A stretch of DNA of 64,000 nt from Labrenzia sp. VG12 (lineage in GTDB: Bacteria > Pseudomonadota > Alphaproteobacteria > Rhizobiales > Stappiaceae), in NCBI RefSeq assembly GCF_002237595.1, contig NZ_CP022529.1, positions 2,604,001 to 2,668,000 of the forward strand, read 5' to 3'. Below the pieces are notes generated by a model that did no database searches, was not told the origin of the DNA, and was given only the letters and a program-made list of their open reading frames with translations. This document shows positions 28,266 through 34,916 of the stretch, one piece after another (within the stretch, counting starts at the first letter, position 1; each line of letters starts with the position of its first letter). The translations under genes and the position numbers were made by a program.

Positions 28266-29234
28266 ATGAGCACGGAACACAGCAAACTTCTGATCATCGG
28301 CTCCGGCCCGGCCGGTTATACGGCCGCCATCTACGCCGCGCGCGCCATGATCGAGCCGACCCTTGTTGCCGGCATCCAGCCGGGCGGTCAGCTCACCATC
28401 ACCACTGATGTCGAGAACTATCCGGGGTTTGCCGATCCGGTCATGGGCCCCTGGCTGATGGAGCAGATGCAGAAGCAGGCGGAAAATGTCGGCACCAAGA
28501 TCGTCTATGACACGATCATCAAGGCGGACCTTTCCCAGCGTCCGTTTCGGCTGGAGGCAGACAGCGGCACCGTGTTCACCGCGGACACGCTCGTGATCGC
28601 GACCGGCGCCCAGGCACGCTGGCTCGGCATCCAGTCCGAAGAGGATTTCATGGGCGCCGGCGTCTCTGCCTGCGCGACCTGTGACGGCTTTTTCTACCGC
28701 AACAAGGAAGTGGTCGTGGTCGGCGGCGGCAACACCGCCGTTGAGGAAGCTCTTTACCTGGCCAACCTCGCCTCCAAGGTGACGCTGGTGCATCGCCGTG
28801 ACAGCCTGCGCGCGGAAAAGATCCTGCAGGACCGCCTGTTCAACAACCCCAAGATCGACATCGTCTGGGACAGCCAGGTCGACGAGATTCTCGGCGGCGG
28901 CATTCCCAAGGCCGTGACCGGCGTTCGTCTGAAAAACACCAAGACCGGCGAACTGTCGGAAATTTCCACAGATGGTGTTTTCATTGCCATCGGCCACGCG
29001 CCGTCGGTGGAACTGTTCAAGGATCAGCTCAAGCTGAAGCCGAACGGTTATATGGAAACCGCGCCGGATTCGACCAAAACCTCGATCCCGGGCGTTTTCG
29101 CGGCCGGCGATGTCACTGACGATATTTACCGCCAGGCGGTAACCGCCGCCGGCATGGGCTGCATGGCCGCGCTTGAAGCGGAGAAGTTTCTGGCCGAACA
29201 TGAGGCCGCATCGACCAAACAGGCAGCCGAGTAA
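28266..29234 (+). CDS. trxB: thioredoxin reductase
   Basis: 322 residues. The FAD-binding motif is IIGSGPAGYTAAIYA near the N-terminus, the redox-active CATC is C136-C139, and the NADPH motif is VVVGGGNTAVEEAL. The C-terminal FAD motif is GVFAAGDVTDD. It reduces thioredoxin with NADPH. The frame is open from 28137, but AGGAAAAGG before the ATG at 28266 and family length set the start. It follows the ELM1 gene by 52 bases and precedes lsrB by 31, suggesting one transcript. Confidence 0.96.
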   Translation: MSTEHSKLLIIGSGPAGYTAAIYAARAMIEPTLVAGIQPGGQLTITTDVENYPGFADPVMGPWLMEQMQKQAENVGTKIVYDTIIKADLSQRPFRLEADSGTVFTADTLVIATGAQARWLGIQSEEDFMGAGVSACATCDGFFYRNKEVVVVGGGNTAVEEALYLANLASKVTLVHRRDSLRAEKILQDRLFNNPKIDIVWDSQVDEILGGGIPKAVTGVRLKNTKTGELSEISTDGVFIAIGHAPSVELFKDQLKLKPNGYMETAPDSTKTSIPGVFAAGDVTDDIYRQAVTAAGMGCMAALEAEKFLAEHEAASTKQAAE

Positions 29235-29265
29235 GGCTGCCTGCAACGCCCTTCGGAGGGGTCGC

Positions 29266-30162
29266 ATGGACTGGGACAAGCTACGTATCTTTCATGCGGC
29301 CGCTCAAGCCGGCAGTTTCACCCATGCCGGTGACACGCTTCATATGAGCCAGTCCGCCGTCAGCCGGCAGGTCAGTGCGCTGGAACATGATCTGGGCGTG
29401 CCCCTGTTTCACCGCCACGCGCGTGGCCTGCTGCTCACGGAACAGGGCGAATTGCTCTATCGCACCGCCAGCGACGTCCTGATGAAGCTCGAGGCCGTCC
29501 AGTCAAGCCTGACGGACAGCAAGGAAAAACCCTCCGGCATTCTCCGGGTGACCACAACGGTCGGTCTCGGCTCCACCTGGCTCACCTCGCGGATCAAGAA
29601 CTTCATCGACCTTTATCCCGATGTCGATCTGCACCTGATCTTCGACGATGACGAGCTTGATCTCGGCATGCGCGAGGCAGATGTGGCCATCCGCCTGCGC
29701 CAACCGACCCAGCCGGACCTGATCCAGCGCAAGCTGTTCACCGTGCATTTCCATGTCTATGCGTCACCGGAATATCTGCAGCGCTTCGGCGCACCGGTGT
29801 CGATCGACGATCTCGACAATCACCGCATCATCACCTTCGGCGAGCAGGCACCGGCCTATCTCAGGTCGATGAACTGGCTGGAAACGGCAGGACGTGTCAC
29901 CACAAGCCCGCGCCGTTCGGTTCTGAAAGCCAACAACATCGTGGCGATCAAGCGGGCCGTTCAGAGCGGTGTCGGCATCGCCATGCTGCCCGATTACATC
30001 ATTGACCAGTCTTCCAAGCTGGCGCCGGTGATGACCGAGCAGGAGGACAAGGTGCCCTCTTTCGACACCTATTTTGTCTATCCGTCCGAATTGAAGAACA
30101 CGGCTCGCGTCACCGCATTCCGCGAGTTCCTGCTGGCCAACGCCCAGAACTGGGTCTACTAG
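29266..30162 (+). CDS. lsrB: LysR-family regulator, LsrB type
   Basis: 298 residues. The N-terminal HTH (DWDKLRIFHAAAQAGSFTHA, MSQSAVSRQVSALEHDLG) is followed by a substrate-binding domain with RVTTTVGLGSTWLTSRIKNF and PSFDTYFVYPSELKN. The sequence and the position after trxB match LsrB of rhizobia, which controls glutathione, oxidative-stress and envelope genes. GGAGGG at 29255-29260 fixes the ATG at 29266. This copy contains no cysteine residue. Confidence 0.82.
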   Translation: MDWDKLRIFHAAAQAGSFTHAGDTLHMSQSAVSRQVSALEHDLGVPLFHRHARGLLLTEQGELLYRTASDVLMKLEAVQSSLTDSKEKPSGILRVTTTVGLGSTWLTSRIKNFIDLYPDVDLHLIFDDDELDLGMREADVAIRLRQPTQPDLIQRKLFTVHFHVYASPEYLQRFGAPVSIDDLDNHRIITFGEQAPAYLRSMNWLETAGRVTTSPRRSVLKANNIVAIKRAVQSGVGIAMLPDYIIDQSSKLAPVMTEQEDKVPSFDTYFVYPSELKNTARVTAFREFLLANAQNWVY

Positions 30163-30180
30163 GGCAAGGATCTCCTGCCC
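30162..30180. terminator. imperfect hairpin between lsrB and the M20 gene
   Basis: GGGCAAGGATCTCCTGCCC folds with one mismatch in the 26-base gap between convergent stops. No T run, so only a weak candidate. Confidence 0.35.
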
Positions 30181-30188
30181 GCACCCCG

Positions 30189-31880
30189 TCAGCCATCCGC
30201 CAGAAACAGATCGCTGATTTCAGCCAGGATGCGGGGCAGCTCGTCAAAGGCGTAAGGGGCGTAAACGCGCTCGAACCGTTGATGGAACTCACGCCCCCAC
30301 GGGCCGATATTCACCATGGGACATCTGAGGCTTTTCGGGTTTGGCTGATCAATCAGCCAACCCGGTGGCGTATTCCTGGCAACCAGCGCAGAAGAGCGGC
30401 CCTCCATGGAGCCAAAGAAGCTCATGTCGGAAATGCCTTCAAAATGGGGGCGCCAGATCAAGCGCCGGGACGGGTCATGCTGCCGCGTTGCCATGACGGC
30501 CGATATCGCGGTCTCAAGTGCGGTATCGTGCGCATGGTTCCGGTCGAGCCGGGTGGACGGATAGTGCAGACTGGCAAAACCGGTCACGATCACCGGTCCG
30601 GAGAGCCTTGCACGATCCACCAGCCAGATCACCAGCTCGCGGCTGACGGTCATCGGATTATCGACGCCTTCAAGCGCGGCCTGTTTTGCCATCAAGGCAT
30701 TCTGGAAGCGGTCACCAAGCTGGCGTGCCGCTTCTGCCTTGAGATCCGCGTAGCTCAGAATGGGCATATCGGCAGGCTCCGGTCCGGCGGCGCTGCCCGA
30801 CAGTGCGTAAAACCGGCGCGCATTGTCCGCCAGTCTGGCGAGACTGGCCTGCGCGGCAGCCTTTACCTGGCCAACAAAGCTGGCAAAGAGATCCTCCGGG
30901 TCCTGGGAATGGTAGAGCCAGTTGAAGGCAAGCCAGGTCCGCTCGGGGGTGGTGACCTCGTAAACGTCGCGCAGGTCCCTTGCTTCCAGACAGATCGGCG
31001 GCGGTGACACTGCGTCGCCGCCCCGGTCACTGAGGTCGGGATTGGCTTCGATCCGCCGCACGATCTCGGCTGCGATCATCTGGGCGCTGACACCCTCATA
31101 GGGGTAACTTGCATGCGAGCTCCTGCCGACCACCAGCGCAAAAGGCATCAGCTTGCCGATGGTGCCGGCAAAAACGGCGCGCCCCTCGCTGCCGTCGCCC
31201 TGGTCCGAGGTTACGTCCATGTTGATGGCCCCGGCAGGATCCAGACCCATGTCAGCCATCAGCTCCGGCAAGCTGTCGCGCAAGGCGCGCATGCCCCGGC
31301 TGTCACGTTCTTCGTCCGGACTGCAGCAAAGCACCAGATTGCCTGTCCGCTCGCTGCGCGCCGCGAACTGCTCAAGTACGGCAACACCGGCTGCAAGGCC
31401 GCTTTTCATATCCAGCATGCCGCGGCCCGGCAGGAAGTCGCCGCTTGCCAGATCGGTCTTCGCACGCTCCTCCTGCAGCGTCAGGTTTGGCCTTTCCAGA
31501 TCCGCGAGCAGAGCCGTTCTGAGTTCATAAGGCTCCCGGCTGAGATCCTTGAGATCGTGATAGTTTTCAACGGACACGGTGTCATAGTGCCCTGTCAGCA
31601 GCAGGGCCTTGCGGCCGGCGCCGCGAACCACTGCCACGACGTTGCGGGCCGGCGTGCCCTCCAGTCCCTCCACCAGACGGATGTCGTCGGGGTTGTCGCG
31701 GAAATACGGTATCTCGCTCAAAAGCGCCACAAGCTGCCGTGCAAAGGCCGCCTCGCCGGGCGTTCCGGTTTCGCTGGCAAGGCGCACCAGCCGGCAGGCG
31801 AGTTCCTCGACGCGCTCCGCTGGCTGCCATACTCCATGAGCGTGGTTTGCTTCCACAGGCGCCGCTGTGTCCGGTGTCAT
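30189..31880 (-). CDS. M20-family metallopeptidase, RocB-like
   Basis: 563 residues. The zinc site begins with LLLTGHYDTVSV (His and Asp ligands), continues with LPGRGMLDMKSGLA and SPDEERDSRG (catalytic and ligand Glu), and a dimerisation insert follows HASYPYEGVSAQMIA. Length and the SFFGSMEGRSSALVARN and FHQRFERVYAPYAFDELPRI segments match the RocB group of arginine-utilisation proteins rather than typical 400-residue M20 enzymes. A role in degrading an amino-acid derivative is likely. The ATG at 31880 has AGGAACAGGA upstream; the longer open frame to 32120 overlaps the regulator and is not used. Divergent from an Lrp-type gene. Confidence 0.85.
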   Translation of the reverse strand: MTPDTAAPVEANHAHGVWQPAERVEELACRLVRLASETGTPGEAAFARQLVALLSEIPYFRDNPDDIRLVEGLEGTPARNVVAVVRGAGRKALLLTGHYDTVSVENYHDLKDLSREPYELRTALLADLERPNLTLQEERAKTDLASGDFLPGRGMLDMKSGLAAGVAVLEQFAARSERTGNLVLCCSPDEERDSRGMRALRDSLPELMADMGLDPAGAINMDVTSDQGDGSEGRAVFAGTIGKLMPFALVVGRSSHASYPYEGVSAQMIAAEIVRRIEANPDLSDRGGDAVSPPPICLEARDLRDVYEVTTPERTWLAFNWLYHSQDPEDLFASFVGQVKAAAQASLARLADNARRFYALSGSAAGPEPADMPILSYADLKAEAARQLGDRFQNALMAKQAALEGVDNPMTVSRELVIWLVDRARLSGPVIVTGFASLHYPSTRLDRNHAHDTALETAISAVMATRQHDPSRRLIWRPHFEGISDMSFFGSMEGRSSALVARNTPPGWLIDQPNPKSLRCPMVNIGPWGREFHQRFERVYAPYAFDELPRILAEISDLFLADG

Positions 31881-31930
31881 TCCTGTTCCTTCCCTGTCTG
31901 GCCTCTTTGCCAAAACATCCCCCGGACAAG

Positions 31931-32008
31931 GGTCAAGGAATACGCAAAAACCTGTCAAATTATCTAGTATTCTGCGTATTCTGTCAGTTCGATTAACGAA
32001 ACTGACAG
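31931..32008. promoter_or_regulatory. candidate Lrp operator region between the RocB-like and Lrp genes
   Basis: GAATACGCA (31938-31946) is matched by its exact reverse complement TGCGTATTC (31973-31981), centres 35 bp apart. Within it GTATTCTG is repeated directly (31967-31974, 31976-31983). Nearer the regulator start a perfect 9-bp inverted repeat CTGTCAGTT (31981-31989) and AACTGACAG (32000-32008) flanks the leader. Spaced multiple sites are typical of octameric Lrp-type proteins. Binding is inferred. Confidence 0.55.
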
Positions 32009-32019
32009 CGAAGACAGAC

Positions 32020-32439
32020 ATGATGGATGACCTGGACCGGAGACTGATCGCGGAATTGCGCATCAACAGCAGGGCCTCTCTGCCCAAGCTTGCCGAGATC
32101 CTGAAAGTTGCGCGCGGCACGGTTCAGACCCGACTGGACCGCCTGATTGCCAACGGCACGATCAAGAGCTTCACCATCCGCCTCAGTGACGACATGCCCG
32201 AGAATCTGCTGCGTGCGGTCATGCTGATCGAGTTGAGCGGCAACAACCTGAAGAACACGGTCGCCACGATCAAACGCATTCCCGGCATTGCTAGCCTCTC
32301 CAACACCAATGGCGTCTGGGACATCATCGCGGAAATCGAAGTTTCCAGCCTGCCAGCCATGAACAGTGTCATATCGGAAATTCGCATGATGAACGGCGTT
32401 GGAAAGTCCGAAACCTTCATGCTGCTGGGCCCGGCCTAG
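32020..32439 (+). CDS. Lrp/AsnC-family transcriptional regulator
   Basis: 139 residues from the ATG at 32020 (a second ATG follows at once). HTH: MDDLDRRLIAELRINSRASL, PKLAEILKVARGTVQTRLDR. The RAM domain follows with AVMLIELSGNNLKNTVATIK and NGVWDIIAEIEVSSLPAMNS. It is one of the shorter Lrp proteins and is divergent from the RocB-like peptidase gene, which it most likely controls in response to that enzyme's substrate or product. Repeated GAATACGCA-type sites lie both upstream and downstream of the gene. Confidence 0.9.
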   Translation: MMDDLDRRLIAELRINSRASLPKLAEILKVARGTVQTRLDRLIANGTIKSFTIRLSDDMPENLLRAVMLIELSGNNLKNTVATIKRIPGIASLSNTNGVWDIIAEIEVSSLPAMNSVISEIRMMNGVGKSETFMLLGPA

Positions 32440-32470
32440 CCGCCAATCGCAGGGACACATGAGAGGGTCA

Positions 32471-32565
32471 GGTCAAAAAATATGCAAAAACCTGAGTGCA
32501 ATTTTGCCAGGCAATCAAACCAGATCCGGGCTTCCGCAAAGAAATTCTGACGGAATACGCAAAAA
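32471..32565. promoter_or_regulatory. downstream copies of the Lrp-operator-like repeat
   Basis: GGTCAAAAAATATGCAAAAACCTG (32471-32494, shown because 21 of its 24 bases equal those at 31931-31954) lies after the regulator gene. A second copy with the GAATACGCAAAAA core is at 32553-32565. They sit upstream of the candidate small RNA and could link its transcription to the same regulator. Confidence 0.45.
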
Positions 32566-32720
32566 ATGTCGTGTGCCGCCGATTAATTGAACAGGATTAA
32601 CATATTGGAAAACAAATCTTTTCCACCGCCACCAAAGCCTGAAAACACAGACCTGCGCAAAATGCATAGCAGGTCTGCGCACCTGCCTCTTGTTTATGCG
32701 GCTTGTGCACTGCATATAAG

Positions 32721-32858
32721 CATCACTGTTGGTCACGCGGACGTCACGTCCTCCTCCCAGTGATGTCCAGACCAGCTGTTCCCCTCTGGAAGGTGATTCC
32801 ACTGGTTTCAGTGAATCAAAATAAACTGCCGGGTCCTTAAAGACCCGGCTCTTTTTTT
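32721..32858 (+). ncRNA. candidate trans-acting small RNA with anti-Shine-Dalgarno motif
   Basis: Four consecutive stems end in a canonical terminator. Stem 1 is a perfect 8-bp outer stem CATCACTG (32721-32728) / CAGTGATG (32758-32765), enclosing the palindrome GGACGTcACGTCC and an exposed CCTCCTCCC (32750-32758). Stem 2 pairs CCAGA (32767-32771) with TCTGG (32785-32789). Stem 3 is TGATT-c-CACTG / CAGTG-AATCA (32794-32818, loop GTTT). Stem 4 is GCCGGGTC / GACCCGGC (32828-32849) followed by T7. A TATAAG box at 32715-32720 with TTGTTT upstream gives a start at about 32721-32727. Rhizobial alpha-r14/NfeR1 RNAs carry similar CCUCCUCCC anti-ribosome-site motifs; homology is not shown. Confidence 0.65.
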
Positions 32859-32889
32859 GCCTATACTTTGCTGCAGCGCAAAATCTTCC

Positions 32890-33852
32890 CTACATGAACA
32901 GAAGCTCGCCCTTCATGTCCTTGTAGAGATGCGCCACCTGTTCCTCATAGCCATTGTAGAGAAGCGTGTCCCGCCGTTCGTCCGTGCCCAGGATCCGTTC
33001 CGATGCCTGCGGCCAGCGGCGGTGCGGCACCGACGGGTTCACATTGGCCCAGAAGCCGTATTCCTTCGGCTGGATCTCTTCCCAGAAGCTGACAGGACGC
33101 TGGTCCGTGAAGGTGATCTTCACCACCGACTTGATGCATTTGAAGCCGTATTTCCAGGGCGTCACCAGACGGACCGGAGCGCCGAACTGTTTGGCGAGTG
33201 GCTTGCCATAGACACCGGTCGCCATGAAGGTCAGCTCGTTGGTGGCCTCTTCCAGGGTCAGGCCCTCCACATAGGGCCAGGGATACCAGGACTGTTTCTG
33301 ACCGCTTGCGACCGACGGATCGTGGAACGTCTCGAAACGCAGATATTTTGCACCCGTCTGAGGACCCGCGAGCTTGACCAGGTCCGCCAGTGCAAAGCCT
33401 GACCAGGGCACGGCCATCGACCAGGCCTCGACACAGCGGTGCCGGTAAAGACGCTCTTCCAGCGGCATCCTGGCCAGCAGATCGTCGATGTCGATGGTCT
33501 GCGGATTGTCGATCATGCCATCCAGCGTCACTGTCCAGGGCCGGATCTTGAGGGCCTGGGCCGCCGGCCAGATCTGCTTGTGTGAGCCGAACTCATAAAA
33601 ATTGTTGTATTTGGACGCGACGTCTTCGGCGGTGAGGTCCCGGTCCAGCGTGTAGGCTGCATTGCGCGTGACCGGATAGAGCCCGGCACTCGGGTCTTCT
33701 TCCGCAAAAGCCGGCCGGAGACCAAGCCCGCTGCCGAGAAGCGCACCGCCGCCGGCAAGACCTGCCAGGATCTGCCGCCGGTTCAGGAAAACGGCCTCCG
33801 GCGTGGCATCGCGCTCAGCAAGGTTCCAGCTGCGTTTCTTCAGGATGTTCAT
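32890..33852 (-). CDS. msrP: protein-methionine-sulfoxide reductase catalytic subunit MsrP (YedY)
   Basis: 320 residues. It is a periplasmic molybdenum-cofactor enzyme that repairs oxidised methionines. A twin-arginine signal (NRRQIL at 24-29, then GLAGGGALLGSGLGL, cleavage after AFA at 50) directs export of the folded protein. The molybdenum ligand is C140 in YRHRCVEAWSM. Other conserved segments are FETFHDPSVASGQ and VRLVTPWKYGFKCIKSVVKI. GGAG eight bases upstream favours the ATG at 33852 over a GTG at 33861. The heme partner msrQ, often adjacent, is absent from this neighbourhood. Confidence 0.95.
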   Translation of the reverse strand: MNILKKRSWNLAERDATPEAVFLNRRQILAGLAGGGALLGSGLGLRPAFAEEDPSAGLYPVTRNAAYTLDRDLTAEDVASKYNNFYEFGSHKQIWPAAQALKIRPWTVTLDGMIDNPQTIDIDDLLARMPLEERLYRHRCVEAWSMAVPWSGFALADLVKLAGPQTGAKYLRFETFHDPSVASGQKQSWYPWPYVEGLTLEEATNELTFMATGVYGKPLAKQFGAPVRLVTPWKYGFKCIKSVVKITFTDQRPVSFWEEIQPKEYGFWANVNPSVPHRRWPQASERILGTDERRDTLLYNGYEEQVAHLYKDMKGELLFM

Positions 33853-34194
33853 GCGTCTCACTCCATTTGCCCCGCAGGAAACCGGAATCGCTCATCAATG
33901 GCAAATAACGCCCTGGTGACCTTCGGCAACGAAACGGTGAAGAAGATCGCGGCCGCCTCTCGAACAGGCGCCCAACAGAAACGCCTCGGCGGGTGGACCA
34001 CAAATCACCCGTCCTGTTAGGCCCGTTCCTGGATGAAACACGTGCCGGGCAAACGGCGGCCCGGCAAATCCGATCAGAACGATGAAGCAGACCAGGATAT
34101 ACTCGGACCTAAACGAAGACTTTGAGATTGCACTGTTCGTCGAGGTGTTTTGAACTGATGGAAGAATTTTCCCTGCCCATTACAAGGACCAATG
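33853..34194. other. 342-bp intergenic region
   Basis: Lies between divergent msrP and the Tdi1-like gene. Only very short frames occur (for example 23 codons from 34082), none with support. No clear promoter pair or strong hairpin seen. Confidence 0.5.
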
Positions 34195-34818
34195 ATGTTC
34201 GAAGCATTTTCTTCAGCATTCGAAATAGACCATGAATTGAGCCAATCAGCGATTCAAGTTTCAGAAGCTCTGCCAAAGGCAACCGGCCTTGAAGTTTTCC
34301 TGCAAACCTTTGCAGGAAGCTCTTTCAACCGCGGGCTTTATCGTGTGCACACTCCACAATCCATGCTCCAGTGGAACCAACTCGCCTTGAAAGCGTTTCC
34401 AGAGCTTCCGAAGGGAATTTTCTGCTTCGGTTACGACTGGCTGGGACGTCAATTCTGTCTGGACCCAAGCCGGATGGAGTCCGGGGAACCTTTGGTCGTA
34501 ATGCTGGAACCGGGGACAGGTGACTATTTTGAAATCCCGACAAGTTTTCTGCAGTTTCATAACGAAGAGCTGGACAACCATGCCGATGCCGCCCTCGCCA
34601 CCGGCTTTCACGCTGACTGGCTAAAGGCGTCCAATCAGGTTCCAGCTCATTCCCAGTGCGTTGGCTACAATCACCCGCTATTCCTCGGGGGCAATGACGA
34701 CATAGCGAACCTGACACTCAGCGACATGAGCATCTACTGGGATGTCATGGTTCAGCTGATTTGCAAGACCAGAGATCTTCCTCCCGGAACTCCGATTGGA
34801 GAAATTGCCTTCAAGTAG
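34195..34818 (+). CDS. T6SS immunity protein Tdi1-like (GAD-like/DUF1851) protein, orphan
   Basis: About 207 residues. The layout resembles Tdi1-type immunity proteins: an N-terminal GAD-like half (GIFCFGYDWLGRQFCLDPSR, VVMLEPGTGDYFEIPTSFLQ, FHNEELDN) and a C-terminal half with VGYNHPLFLGGNDDIANLTL and SDMSIYWDVMVQLICKTRDL. In Agrobacterium, Tdi1 neutralises the Tde1 DNase effector. No toxin gene adjoins it, so it is an orphan immunity gene or a domesticated relative. AAGGA at 34184-34188 favours the second of two ATGs. Composition is less GC-rich than its neighbours. Confidence 0.75.
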   Translation: MFEAFSSAFEIDHELSQSAIQVSEALPKATGLEVFLQTFAGSSFNRGLYRVHTPQSMLQWNQLALKAFPELPKGIFCFGYDWLGRQFCLDPSRMESGEPLVVMLEPGTGDYFEIPTSFLQFHNEELDNHADAALATGFHADWLKASNQVPAHSQCVGYNHPLFLGGNDDIANLTLSDMSIYWDVMVQLICKTRDLPPGTPIGEIAFK

Positions 34819-34858
34819 TCAAGTTCCCGTTTCTCAGCGCCGCGATTGGACCATGCGC

Positions 34859-34885
34859 GGAAAGGGTCGCTTGGCGGCCCTTTCC
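34859..34885. terminator. convergent-gene hairpin
   Basis: Perfect 8-bp stem GGAAAGGG (34859-34866) / CCCTTTCC (34878-34885) with an 11-base loop, between the Tdi1-like and EF-G-like genes. T-rich sequence follows on the plus side. Confidence 0.6.
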
Positions 34886-34916
34886 TTCAGTTTGTTTGGC
34901 CAGCTCACCGAACGAT

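Noticed and set aside
30165..30178. AAGGATCTCCTGCC shared with 1474-1487 as a mobile repeat
   Set aside because: Only about 14 bases match, and flanks differ; likely chance or a shared hairpin feature.
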